Below are positions 9,605 through 17,402 of a DNA stretch of 64,000 bases, piece by piece. Positions within the stretch are counted from its first letter, which is position 1; each line of letters starts with the position of its first letter. Location of the stretch: contig NZ_LTAX01000008.1 of the NCBI RefSeq assembly GCF_001639745.1, positions 1 through 64,000 of the forward strand. Reading direction: 5' to 3'. This DNA is from Marinomonas gallaica (GTDB lineage Bacteria > Pseudomonadota > Gammaproteobacteria > Pseudomonadales > Marinomonadaceae). The position numbers were made by a program, and so were the translations under genes. Under the pieces are notes generated by a model that saw only the letters and a list, made by a program, of their open reading frames with translations, searched no databases and had not been told where the DNA came from.

Positions 9605-9989
9605 ATTAAACCGCGACGCTATCCAAGCACAACTAAAAGCCTGCACCAGTAAAGAAGCTACCTTTAAAGAGTTAGTAAGCCTTAGCAAACAGCTTGAGCG
9701 ACTGACGGATGCTGAAAAGATTGAAGAGAACAAGGTAAAAGGCTGCGAAAGCGCCGTCTGGTTAATTGAGCGCCAAGAAAATGGCATATGTACTTTTCAA
9801 GCCGACAGCGACGCCAAACTCATGCGTGGTGTCCTCATGGTGATCTTAAGCCTTACTAATGGCCACAGCAAAGCCGAGTTACAAGCAATGGATCTGGCCG
9901 CAGAGCTGAATGAGTTTAACCTGTCTAGCTACCTCACCAGCTCTCGTACTAATGGGATATTGAGGATTTTACAGCAGATTCAGACCTAA
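9597..9989 (+). CDS. csdE: CsdE/SufE-family sulfur acceptor
   Basis: Small sulfur-carrier protein of 130 residues. It takes the persulfide from CsdA onto the conserved cysteine C50 in VKGCESAVWL and hands it to downstream acceptors, in E. coli including TcdA (CsdL). ATG 9597 is preferred to the in-frame GTG at 9594. The CDS overlaps the end of csdA. Its last 142 bases (from 9848) are repeated, in damaged form, at 13890-14033, marking the left arm of the segmental duplication. It converges on the exporter gene at 10005 with only 15 bases between. Confidence 0.88.
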   Translation: MTELNRDAIQAQLKACTSKEATFKELVSLSKQLERLTDAEKIEENKVKGCESAVWLIERQENGICTFQADSDAKLMRGVLMVILSLTNGHSKAELQAMDLAAELNEFNLSSYLTSSRTNGILRILQQIQT

Positions 9990-10622
9990 ACTGTCTCTGC
10001 TTTGTTAAAAGATAAAACCACTAATTCCTAATGCGATAAACATCACACCGGTAGCGCGATTAATCGCGACGAGGTGGTGTTGTAGCAAATGTGAGACTTT
10101 GTCGATCGCTGATGACACCAAAATATGAATGACCAAGGTAATCAATACCAGCTCTAAGGTCAGTAAGATCGCATAGGAAATAAAATGCCCTTGATCAGGA
10201 ATAAACATTGGAAAGAGCGCCCCGAAGAAAACTAGGGTTTTCGGGTTCAACAGCGAAATCAGTACGCCATTTTTAAAGCTGTAACCCTGTGCGGCAATGG
10301 TCATTTCACGGCTAGCATAATACAGCGCTTTACAGCCTAAATAGGCGATGTAGCCACTGCATAACCAGGTCATGATTTGAAACGCTTGCTCACTCGAATG
10401 AATCACGGCTAACAGCCATGTATTGGCCAGTAAAGATGCCAACATAAGCCCTGTGGCAATGCCAAAGATCACCGGTAAGGTACGGCGAAGATTGTGGTTA
10501 ATGCTGTTACTGACCACCGCCAAACCACCTGGCCCTGGTGAAGCCGCCGATGCAAGGCAAATGGCTAAAAACGCTAACTGGCTTTCCATAATGTGACTCA
10601 TTAATTAGGTAAGTCACCAATG
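9848..10622. repeat. Left copy of segmental direct repeat (csdE 3' end + rhtB)
   Basis: About 775 bases repeated in direct orientation at 13890-14666. The last 300 bases (10320-10622) look identical in both copies; the outer first part is nearly identical. A central patch of about 180 bases (10137-10318) differs at many positions. The left copy joins intact csdE; beyond its right edge the sequence leaves the arrangement seen beside the right copy (araC). Confidence 0.9.
10005..10601 (-). CDS. LysE/RhtB-family amino-acid exporter (copy 1)
   Basis: Membrane exporter of the LysE superfamily, 198 residues, with about six hydrophobic segments and the family N-terminal motif SPGPGGLAVVSNS. Members export amino acids such as homoserine, threonine or lysine; the substrate here is unknown. 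It is almost the same as the gene at 14049-14645, differing at about ten residues clustered in ALYYASREM and PDQGHFISYA...LE. It lacks the araC-type regulator found next to copy 2, and its upstream region is unrelated beyond 10622. An alternative start is the ATG four codons in (10589); neither has a clear ribosome site. Confidence 0.85.
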   Translation of the reverse strand: MSHIMESQLAFLAICLASAASPGPGGLAVVSNSINHNLRRTLPVIFGIATGLMLASLLANTWLLAVIHSSEQAFQIMTWLCSGYIAYLGCKALYYASREMTIAAQGYSFKNGVLISLLNPKTLVFFGALFPMFIPDQGHFISYAILLTLELVLITLVIHILVSSAIDKVSHLLQHHLVAINRATGVMFIALGISGFIF

Positions 10623-10806
10623 AGCAGATTTTATCTGCGACCAAAAGCCCATCGCACATACAACGTGCTTGTATGAGTAGGTTTGGGATATAGAAGATAT
10701 GAACAATAATATTCGAAATCACGAAATGTTTAAGCGTAGTTATTCTTAAATAACTTGTACCATGACAGTAAAATGGTATGCACACCCATGCTAATTCACA
10801 TGAATA

Positions 10807-10922
10807 CATGAGTGTTTTCCTGCGTACAGCGCAGTCCTACTAAAGCATGTTCCACATGGTAGGACCGCGGTTTTTCATGAGTACGTAACCCTTTTCCTGC
10901 GCACAGCGCAGTCTAACTAAAG
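10807..10922. repeat. Two imperfect direct repeats with palindromic core
   Basis: A roughly 40-base unit occurs at 10807-10845 and 10877-10922. Each starts CATGAGT and contains TTTTCCTGCG, ACAGCGCAGTC and ACTAAAG. The core forms a hairpin, CTGCG-TACAG-CGCAG in the first and CTGCGC-ACA-GCGCAG in the second. The second overlaps the stop codon of the 10917-12938 gene, so the first may be a duplicated 3' end. The rest of 10623-10806 is AT-rich with no supportable gene. Confidence 0.6.
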
Positions 10923-12938
10923 TGGGCTTAGGCCTGCGTCTAAGAAGTATTGGTTTATGTCGTTGATGCTGACGCCGTTTAGTCCAGCCGCATTTACGAT
11001 TCCAGACAGTAAGGTGGTATCGATGCCAAGGTTTTGCGCCTGCTGGTGGAGTCCTGCAATATAATTATCTGCTACCGCATCCAACACTAATTCAGCGGCT
11101 TGCGCGAGTGCTTCTTCATCGTTGTTAAAGAACTGTAAGGCGTCGTTTGTGTAGTCTTTATAGACGTCTAAAGAGAACTTCTCCGCCCCTTTTTCGCTGT
11201 CGAACACAAATGAATACTGTCCCGTGTCTTGTGCCGTGAGGTTAAAGCTTACAAGTACCTCATGGTCAGTGTATAAGGTATCAATTTGATTGCCTTGACT
11301 GTCAAAAATAGTGATTTCGGCTCGGTTTTCTCCTTGGTAGTTACCGTCTTGCACTAAAGCTAAGTCGAAGACATATTGCCCTGGTGTGTCGAATTCGATG
11401 CTGATTCCAACCGGGGTTGCTTCGCTCTGAACAAAGGTAAGGTGATCGTCGACGGACATGGTTTGTTGCGGACTTTCATTATCAGCGATGATTAATGTGG
11501 TATTGATACCGTCATTGGCGAGAACGTCGTCAGGCGTTAGAGTTTCAGTGATTACTTTTGTACGTTGTTCAAAAACACCCTCGCTTACTTCTTCGATATA
11601 ACTCACAGTATGCGTCAGTCCAGCGATGTTGGGCAGCTCAGAGATTGGGCTTAATGCCAAGGTAATGCGCTCCGCATTAAACTCTAGAGCGTGGTCATCT
11701 GTGGCTGAAAAGGTAAATGACGCTTGTGATTCACCTGCGGCAAAATGCAACAGCCCCGTTAATGGTGAGTTTACATCGGCCCAATCGGCCTGTTGATAAG
11801 ATGGAAGGAAATACTCCGGTAACTCTGACCATTGATTCTCCAAATTCTCCCAATCTATTTGATCATATTCGGGATTTTGATTTTCAAAACTCTCCCAATC
11901 TATTTGATCACGGGCGGAATTGTATAGACTATTAAGGTTTATGGCCCAGACAAAGGTTTCATCAACATCCAGATTGCTTGAGCGCTCTAGGGTGATGATG
12001 GTTTCTTCACCTTCTTCGATGTGTGTTGGGTCTAGCGAAGAGTACAAAGAGAGCTCGCGATCTAGTGTATCAGTGAATATGTCCAGCTCATAGGACGTAT
12101 CCGTTGTGGTCACTTGGCTGTCATCGTTGGCGAAATTGACATAGGTGATTAGCGCATCGCTGTCTTTTTCAGTAATGGACACATCATGCGTAGCACGGTC
12201 ACCGACAAAGATGATGCGGTATTGACCTGACTCTGTCGGTGTAAAAGTAATCGTGGTGGCATCTTTTGCTAAGGTGGGTGTAACAAGCACGCCGGTTGGG
12301 CTGTAAATAGCAAATGTTTCAAACGACTCTAATGTAAAGGGGGACTCGTTTGCTGTGACATCGCCGCCCTCATGCAATTCATTCAGGGTTAAGGTGTAGG
12401 GCGTATCTGTTTCAAGCGCTATTTGGATTTCGACGGCTTGACCGCCTTCGGTCATGAATTTTGCGGCTTGATTCGGTATCAATTCGATGGTCCGGCTTTG
12501 TTGATCTGCGATCCCATAGTTAACTGAAAAAGACTCGCTATCCTCAGGTGTTAACACCAGAGGAAAGGAGCGGTAAGGATTGCTTGAAATGCTTGGGTCG
12601 TCGTGTGTCGCAACGGTCATGCTGGCGCTTTTCTGTCCAGCTGAGAATACCAAGTCACCCGCCATATCGGAGGCAAAACTACTGAGTAGAGCAGTGCTTC
12701 GATCGCCATTGATATAGGTATCGCTTAAGGTACCTTGGATTTGCAGAATTTGCTGTAGTGCATCACCTGCTTCGGTGACTTCCCAGTGCACCGTCTCGCT
12801 TGTACTCAGGTTGCTTGTTCTTTCAATGGTAAAGGTAACTTGCTCGCCTTCATTTAGCTCGGTGATTGGCTTCGATGCAAATACGAGATAGGATCCATTA
12901 TCTAATAGTTGGTATTGTCTTGTCGCTTCTATACTCAT
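10917..12938 (-). CDS. Calx-beta/PPC-like modular beta-sandwich protein
   Basis: Unrecognised protein of 673 residues. By eye it consists of two tandem modules, each a Calx-beta-like part (EGEQVTFTIERTSNL... and EGEETIITLERSSNL...; each with an F-x-AG-xxxAS...DD pattern) followed by a PPC-like sandwich (ending SGQYRIIFVGD and TGQYSFVFDSE). Between them a 15-residue unit, DQIDWE(S/N)(F/L)EN..., is repeated twice. The composition is acidic and low in Cys and Lys, as in secreted proteins, yet there is no signal peptide and no RTX nonapeptide. ATG 12938 is chosen for its AAGGAAG site; the frame also opens at 12959. It lies inside the duplicated/inserted block with a transposase remnant, suggesting acquisition. 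An adhesin or T1SS-exported protein is possible but unproven. Confidence 0.6.
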   Translation of the reverse strand: MSIEATRQYQLLDNGSYLVFASKPITELNEGEQVTFTIERTSNLSTSETVHWEVTEAGDALQQILQIQGTLSDTYINGDRSTALLSSFASDMAGDLVFSAGQKSASMTVATHDDPSISSNPYRSFPLVLTPEDSESFSVNYGIADQQSRTIELIPNQAAKFMTEGGQAVEIQIALETDTPYTLTLNELHEGGDVTANESPFTLESFETFAIYSPTGVLVTPTLAKDATTITFTPTESGQYRIIFVGDRATHDVSITEKDSDALITYVNFANDDSQVTTTDTSYELDIFTDTLDRELSLYSSLDPTHIEEGEETIITLERSSNLDVDETFVWAINLNSLYNSARDQIDWESFENQNPEYDQIDWENLENQWSELPEYFLPSYQQADWADVNSPLTGLLHFAAGESQASFTFSATDDHALEFNAERITLALSPISELPNIAGLTHTVSYIEEVSEGVFEQRTKVITETLTPDDVLANDGINTTLIIADNESPQQTMSVDDHLTFVQSEATPVGISIEFDTPGQYVFDLALVQDGNYQGENRAEITIFDSQGNQIDTLYTDHEVLVSFNLTAQDTGQYSFVFDSEKGAEKFSLDVYKDYTNDALQFFNNDEEALAQAAELVLDAVADNYIAGLHQQAQNLGIDTTLLSGIVNAAGLNGVSINDINQYFLDAGLSPL
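11846..11910. repeat. 20-bp direct repeat encoding DQIDWE unit
   Basis: TCTCCCAATCTATTTGATCA occurs at 11846-11865 and again at 11891-11910, 45 bases apart, encoding a tandem 15-residue repeat in the Calx-beta/PPC-like protein. Confidence 0.85.
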
Positions 12939-13248
12939 TGTGCTTCCTTGAAATGGCATGTGTTTCCGTTGTGTACAACGCAGGATGCGTTTATTGAAAA
13001 AAGTTTAGTCTGGATGGGAATATTGGGGTAGATATGTTGACGAGGCAAGACCGCGCATAAGCTCCATCCATGAGTTATGGTTATTAGTATGTGAGGTTAA
13101 AGAGAGTGATACGTGTTTGCAATGTTTGTTTTAGTAAATATTGTTCAAAAATTGTTTTATGAAAGAGGTAGTTGCAAAAACCCGCTTTCGAGCAGAATTT
13201 CCTTTGCTTGAAGACAAAAAAGGAAGGATGTGGGTGGCCGTTTCCGGC

Positions 13249-13312
13249 ACAATGTCATTCATTAGAACACCCACAAGATGACAATGTCATTCATTAGAAC
13301 ACCCACAAGATG
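13249..13312. repeat. Perfect tandem repeat 2 x 32 bp before the transposase remnant
   Basis: Two identical 32-base units (13249-13280 and 13281-13312) stand immediately before the transposase ATG. Each ends in CACCCACAAGATG, whose complement TGTGGGTG also occurs at 13229-13236, so an inverted pair flanks the first unit; this may be the left end of an insertion sequence. The rest of 12939-13248 is AT-rich and holds no convincing gene. Confidence 0.75.
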
Positions 13313-13313
13313 A

Positions 13314-13885
13314 ATGCTACGTCCCCATCAAATTATACATACCGTTCAATTTCAATTATTACCAGATTTATTGTTGGATAGCGATGTGCTGATCCCGAAA
13401 CTGGAAAAGCTTATCCATACCCTAGAATGGGCTCGCATAGAAGAATTTGTCTGCGTTTCTCGTACTGCTGAAGGACGTATACCACATGAGCGAAGCTGTA
13501 TCGTAAATGCTTTCATTGCAAAAGTCGTGCTTGGGCTGACCACCACGGTTCATTTGATTGAGAAACTGACCATAGATCGAACTCTGCGACGTATCTGTGG
13601 TTTCCCATACCACAAAAAACTTCCATCAGAGTCCACTTTTTCTCGTGCTTTTGATGAATTTCCTGAAGCTTAATTAGCATAACATGCTCATTAAGCCTTT
13701 ACTAAAACGCATTTTGGAGACAATTTAATTGGACATATCTGTCGTGATGGAACGACTATTGAGGCGAGAGAACGCCCTGCGAAAAAACCAAAAGAACCAG
13801 AGATAGACAACCCCAAACGAGGGTGCCATGCAAAGGACAAGAGCCAATGCCTAAGCTTAATATAGCGCGTCAATGCTCTCAAAAC
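13314..13885 (+). pseudogene. Broken DDE-type transposase remnant
   Basis: The first piece (13314-13673, 119 codons) reads as the N-terminal part of an insertion-sequence transposase (HTLEWARIEEF..., LRRICGFPYHKKLPSESTFSRAFDEF). It stops at 13673. Downstream, related text continues in other frames: LIKPLLKRILETI and then GHICRDGTTIEARERPAKKP, the usual start of the catalytic domain with its first Asp. The rest of the DDE domain is missing and the remnant ends where the csdE repeat begins at 13890. At least one stop and one or two frameshifts are needed to join the pieces, so the gene is dead. The IS family was not fixed. Confidence 0.75.
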
Positions 13886-13889
13886 TTAG

Positions 13890-14033
13890 AAGCCTTACTA
13901 ATGGCCACAACAGCAAAGCGAGTTACAAGCAATGGATTTGGCCGCAGAGCTGAATGAGTTTAACCTGTCTAGCTACTTCACCAGCTCTCGTACTAATGGG
14001 ATATTGGGCATCCTTAAGCAGATTCAGGCCTAA
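13890..14033 (+). pseudogene. Truncated duplicate of csdE 3' end
   Basis: Nearly the same as the last 142 bases of csdE (9848-9989), including the stop codon at 14031-14033. It lacks the 5' two thirds and the catalytic Cys codon. Relative to csdE it has an inserted ACA and a lost C near 13907-13920 (net +2, a frameshift). It is a passenger of the segmental duplication. Confidence 0.85.
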
Positions 14034-14048
14034 ACTGTCTCTGCTTTG

Positions 14049-14645
14049 TTAGAAGATAAAACCACTGATTCCTAATGCGATAAACATCACACCGGTAGCG
14101 CGATTAATCGCGACGAGGTGGTGTTGTAGCAAATGTGAGACTTTGTCGATCGCTGATGACACCAAAATATGAATGACCAAAGTAATCAGTACCAGCTCTG
14201 CTGTCAGTAGTATCGCATAGCGAAGAAAGTCTTCATCAGCTGGGATAAACATCGGAAACAGCGCACCGAAAAACACCAATGTTTTTGGATTCAATAACGA
14301 GATCAGTACCCCATTTTTAAAACTGTAGCCCTGTGCCGCAATAGTCATTGTACTGTTAGCATAATACAGCGCTTTACAGCCTAAATAGGCGATGTAGCCA
14401 CTGCATAACCAGGTCATGATTTGAAACGCTTGCTCACTCGAATGAATCACGGCTAACAGCCATGTATTGGCCAGTAAAGATGCCAACATAAGCCCTGTGG
14501 CAATGCCAAAGATCACCGGTAAGGTACGGCGAAGATTGTGGTTAATGCTGTTACTGACCACCGCCAAACCACCTGGCCCTGGTGAAGCCGCCGATGCAAG
14601 GCAAATGGCTAAAAACGCTAACTGGCTTTCCATAATGTGACTCAT
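14049..14645 (-). CDS. LysE/RhtB-family amino-acid exporter (copy 2)
   Basis: Same size and family as copy 1 at 10005-10601, with identical residues 1-94 and C terminus. The differences are confined to ALYYANSTM and to PADEDFLRYAILLTAE. The gene is directly downstream of an AraC-type regulator on the same strand, 39 bases away. AraC-LysE pairs are common and the regulator usually controls the exporter, so this copy probably sits in the original context. The substrate is unknown, an amino acid by family. Both copies look intact, so dosage or specificity may differ. Confidence 0.85.
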   Translation of the reverse strand: MSHIMESQLAFLAICLASAASPGPGGLAVVSNSINHNLRRTLPVIFGIATGLMLASLLANTWLLAVIHSSEQAFQIMTWLCSGYIAYLGCKALYYANSTMTIAAQGYSFKNGVLISLLNPKTLVFFGALFPMFIPADEDFLRYAILLTAELVLITLVIHILVSSAIDKVSHLLQHHLVAINRATGVMFIALGISGFIF

Positions 14646-14684
14646 TAATTAGGTAAGTCACCAATGTAATCCTAACGCTCAGTG

Positions 14685-15515
14685 TTATCTTGTAAAAAAT
14701 TGCTGTCGATAAGCCGAAGGCGTAATCCCCATGGCTCTGACGAAGGCTTTGCTAAAATGGCTTTGATCATGAAAGCCACAGTTAAGCGCTACATCGACCG
14801 CACTCATGCCACGTTTTAGCTGCGCTCTGGCATGATTCAGTCGTTGTTGGATTTGATATTGATGTGGCGTGAGCTGAAAGTAGCGTTTGAATTCTTTGAT
14901 TAAATGAAACTTACTGATGCCCGCTTGTTGCGCGACAGTTTCCAAAGATACTTTATGTTGATACTGATCGGCTAGGTAATCACGTACCTGTTCGATATTC
15001 GATTGCGCCGATCCGAGCGCTCTTGGCGATTGACCGCGCTTAATGGCGTGCTTTTGCAGCAGATTGACTAAAAATAGCTCCCAATGCACTTCTAAATCTA
15101 ATGCCTCCGCACCCGATTCGAGCTTAGCCAATAATAACTGCATTTGCCGACTCAAGCGTTCATCTTGCAAAATACTCGCATGGAAGCTCGGTACGCCAGA
15201 TCGACCAAACAACTCTTGGTACAGATCGCTAACTCGTTCTAATGAAGGGTATAAAGCACGGTAACGCCAACCTTCACCCTGTCCTTTGGAACCGGTATGC
15301 AGCTCATCAGGGCTGACAATAGACAACTGCCCCGGTAAAGCATTGTGACTCGCACCTTTATGACAAAAGTGCATCACACCTGTATCGACAATAGAAATCA
15401 CATAATCAGCGTGAGCGTGTTTACCAAATACCGTATCCGTGAATTGCGCATGAATGACTTCAAGACCATTTAATACTTTATGGGTCTTCACATAGCAAAA
15501 TTCTTCAGCACGCAT
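14685..15515 (-). CDS. AraC-family transcriptional regulator
   Basis: 276 residues: an N-terminal cupin-like sensing domain (GKHAHADYVISIVDTG..., about 30-140) and a C-terminal pair of helix-turn-helix motifs (LETVAQQAGISKFHLIKEFKR and VDVALNCGFHDQSHFSKAF). This is the usual layout of AraC regulators located beside LysE exporters. The start at 15515 has GGGGGA five bases upstream; the TTG at 15539 has no support. It is expected to sense an amino acid or analogue and activate the exporter gene at 14049. It ends 39 bases before that gene and lies 43 bases after tcdA's 3' end, all on the minus strand. Confidence 0.85.
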   Translation of the reverse strand: MRAEEFCYVKTHKVLNGLEVIHAQFTDTVFGKHAHADYVISIVDTGVMHFCHKGASHNALPGQLSIVSPDELHTGSKGQGEGWRYRALYPSLERVSDLYQELFGRSGVPSFHASILQDERLSRQMQLLLAKLESGAEALDLEVHWELFLVNLLQKHAIKRGQSPRALGSAQSNIEQVRDYLADQYQHKVSLETVAQQAGISKFHLIKEFKRYFQLTPHQYQIQQRLNHARAQLKRGMSAVDVALNCGFHDQSHFSKAFVRAMGITPSAYRQQFFTR

Positions 15516-15557
15516 AACGTTCCCCCGTGGCACACTCAAACACCGGTAAAAAATTGT

Positions 15558-16343
15558 TCAGTCTTGTATGGCCTTTTGTGCCAATTTCTCTAGCACTCGC
15601 CCTACAGCAACAAAGCCGAAGGTAGCAGTAACGACCGTGCTAGCGCCAAACCCTGTATCGCAATTCATCTTGGTCTCTGTATCCCCTCGACGACGTTGCT
15701 GAGAAACTGTACCGTCTAGCTGTGGGTATTTCAGCTGTTCTTGCGAGTACACACATTCAATATCAAAACGACGCTTAGTATTTCGAGTGAAGTTGTAATG
15801 GCGACGTAGAAAGTTTCTCAGTTTCGCCGCGAGCGGATCGCGCTCGGTACGCGCCAAGTCACAAATCTCAATTCGAGTCGGATCTAGCTGACCGCCTGCT
15901 GCACCGACGGTTATAACAGAACGCTTATTACGCTTACACCAAGCGATCAGAGCTGCTTTAGGTTTGATGCTGTCAATCGCATCTATAATATAGTCAAACG
16001 GCGTATCGAGCAGCTCAGGGATGTTTTCGGGCGTGATAAAGTCTTCAATGCAGTTCACTTGGCAGTTGGGGTTGATCAACTTAATACGCTCTGCCATAGC
16101 GTCGACTTTCGATTTGCCTATGTTGCCATCTAGAGCATGAATTTGGCGATTGGTATTGGTGACACACACATCGTCCATATCGATTAAGGTAATCTGACCA
16201 ATGCCTGAACGCGCAAGAGACTCAGCACACCAAGAACCTACTCCACCGATACCAATCACACAAACGTGGGACTGTTGAAAACAGTCATAGGCAGCATGGC
16301 CGTATAGGCGACGAATACCACCGAAACGCTGATCATCACTCAC
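15558..16343 (-). CDS. tcdA: tRNA threonylcarbamoyladenosine dehydratase
   Basis: E1/MoeB-like ATP-dependent enzyme that cyclises t6A37 to ct6A in ANN-decoding tRNAs. At 261 residues it matches TcdA (CsdL/YgdL). Residues 31-38 (GIGGVGSW) form the nucleotide-binding loop; LIDMDDVCVTNTNRQIHA and DAIDSIKPKAALI are family signatures, and a hydrophobic C-terminal segment (TVVTATFGFVAVG) is present. In E. coli its activity depends on the CsdA-CsdE sulfur relay. Here csdA-csdE lies 5.6 kb to the left on the other strand, with the duplicated exporter block between, so the three genes form an interrupted cluster. Confidence 0.92.
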   Translation of the reverse strand: MSDDQRFGGIRRLYGHAAYDCFQQSHVCVIGIGGVGSWCAESLARSGIGQITLIDMDDVCVTNTNRQIHALDGNIGKSKVDAMAERIKLINPNCQVNCIEDFITPENIPELLDTPFDYIIDAIDSIKPKAALIAWCKRNKRSVITVGAAGGQLDPTRIEICDLARTERDPLAAKLRNFLRRHYNFTRNTKRRFDIECVYSQEQLKYPQLDGTVSQQRRRGDTETKMNCDTGFGASTVVTATFGFVAVGRVLEKLAQKAIQD

Positions 16344-16400
16344 TCTTTTAACTCCTTGCAGAATCTTACCGATAAGGCAAAATAACGGCTTAGCCTAGCG

Positions 16401-16496
16401 GCGTCTAAATCATGACAAGCACAACGCCCAAGGATGGGCGTGCGCGCCCTTCGCGGACAGGGACGTCCGCAGGGCGATGTTGTCATGTTTAGACGC
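16401..16496. repeat. 96-bp cloverleaf-like palindromic element
   Basis: Outer arms GCGTCTAAAtCATGACAA (16401-16418) and TTGTCATGTTTAGACGC (16480-16496) pair along 17 bases with one bulge. Inside are two further hairpins: ACGCCC-aaggat-GGGCGT (16424-16441), and CGCCCT-tc-GCGGAC-agggac-GTCCGC-AGGGCG (16445-16476). Together they would fold as a three-way junction in either strand. It lies in the divergent promoter region between tcdA and the TrmB-type gene, where a terminator is not expected. No second copy was noticed in this window. Confidence 0.7.
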
Positions 16497-16559
16497 GCGT
16501 CACTAAGGTCTCTATTCAACCATGCCTCTGGCGGCTGCGATTAAAACGATTAATAAAAT

Positions 16560-17300
16560 ATGCTGCATCAAGTGTTAGAACAACTCGGTCTTACAGAGCG
16601 AGAAGCCACGCTGTACCAAACTTTGCTTAAACTTGGGCCAGCGTCGATTCGTGATATTGCCGAACAATCAGGCGTTAACCGGGGTTCCGCTTACGAATCT
16701 CTCAAACAGCTGCAAAATAAAGGCGTCGTCAGCTATTTTCCAAAAGGCAAACGTCGCTTCTTCATGGCTGAGAATCCGGATATTCTGCTCAACCTTGCTG
16801 AAGAGCGTAAGCAGAACATAGAGAAGACTATTGATTCGCTCAAACACACGATTATTCCAAGCTTGGTGCAGTCCCAACCAACCTTTCACCACACCGACGT
16901 GCGTTATTACGAAGGTGACGATGGTATTGAGTGGGTATTGCGCGACATTTTAAACGTGGTGTCCCAGCAAGACCATAAGGAATACTGTGTATTTTCCTCC
17001 AAACCGATCCGACCGTACTTGTATCGACCATTCCCAACCTATACCAAACAACGTATTAAACTGGGCATTAAGGTAAACGTCATCGCCCTAGGCGACGGTG
17101 GTGAGGATGCCGAACTGTCCGAGCGTAAGTGGATTAAAACCGAAGGCAGTGTCGATGCCAGCTACATCGCCATCTATCCACCCAAGTGTGCCATCATTTC
17201 GCTCGCGCGCGACAACTTCCCTTCGGCCGTGGTTTTGGAATCCAACGACATTGCCAAAGCGCAACAAATTATCTTTGATACTTTATGGCGACTGCTGTAA
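16560..17300 (+). CDS. TrmB-family transcriptional regulator
   Basis: 246 residues. The N-terminal winged helix (LGLTEREATLYQTLLKLGPASIRDIAEQSGVNRGSAYESLKQL, about 9-53) is the TrmB/sugar-regulator type best known from archaea; a short coiled stretch (80-100) follows. The C-terminal part (about 110-246, YYEGDDGIEWVLRDIL...) resembles the PLD-like effector domain of that family. The ligand is unknown. The gene converges with prpE, whose terminator lies just beyond it, so a link to prpE is only by position. ATG 16560 has no strong ribosome site. Confidence 0.75.
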   Translation: MLHQVLEQLGLTEREATLYQTLLKLGPASIRDIAEQSGVNRGSAYESLKQLQNKGVVSYFPKGKRRFFMAENPDILLNLAEERKQNIEKTIDSLKHTIIPSLVQSQPTFHHTDVRYYEGDDGIEWVLRDILNVVSQQDHKEYCVFSSKPIRPYLYRPFPTYTKQRIKLGIKVNVIALGDGGEDAELSERKWIKTEGSVDASYIAIYPPKCAIISLARDNFPSAVVLESNDIAKAQQIIFDTLWRLL

Positions 17301-17319
17301 GGCAAAAAATAGCCGTTAT

Positions 17320-17346
17320 AAAAAAGCCCGAGCGTAGGCTCGGGCA
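17320..17346 (-). terminator. Intrinsic terminator of prpE
   Basis: GCCCGAGC (17326-17333) pairs with GCTCGGGC (17338-17345); on the minus strand the stem is followed by a run of T. It is oriented for prpE. Confidence 0.8.
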
Positions 17347-17402
17347 ACAGTGGAGTAACATGGCGTGGCCATGTTGGCTTGCTCAAAAACTCAGCTAGGC
17401 TG

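Larger units (their letters stand above)
13890..14666. repeat. Right copy of segmental direct repeat
   Basis: Counterpart of 9848-10622, offset by 4042-4044 bases. Identity ends on the right just after CACCAATG (14666), close to the 3' end of the araC-type gene. The internal patch 14181-14362 is the divergent part. Confidence 0.9.

Noticed and set aside
10507-10809. 100-codon minus-strand frame upstream of and overlapping rhtB copy 1
   Set aside because: It overlaps the exporter gene in another frame, has no ribosome site and no family likeness.
13249-13312. CRISPR array
   Set aside because: Only two adjacent 32-base units with no spacer, next to a transposase remnant; it is a plain tandem duplication. 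No cas genes are present.
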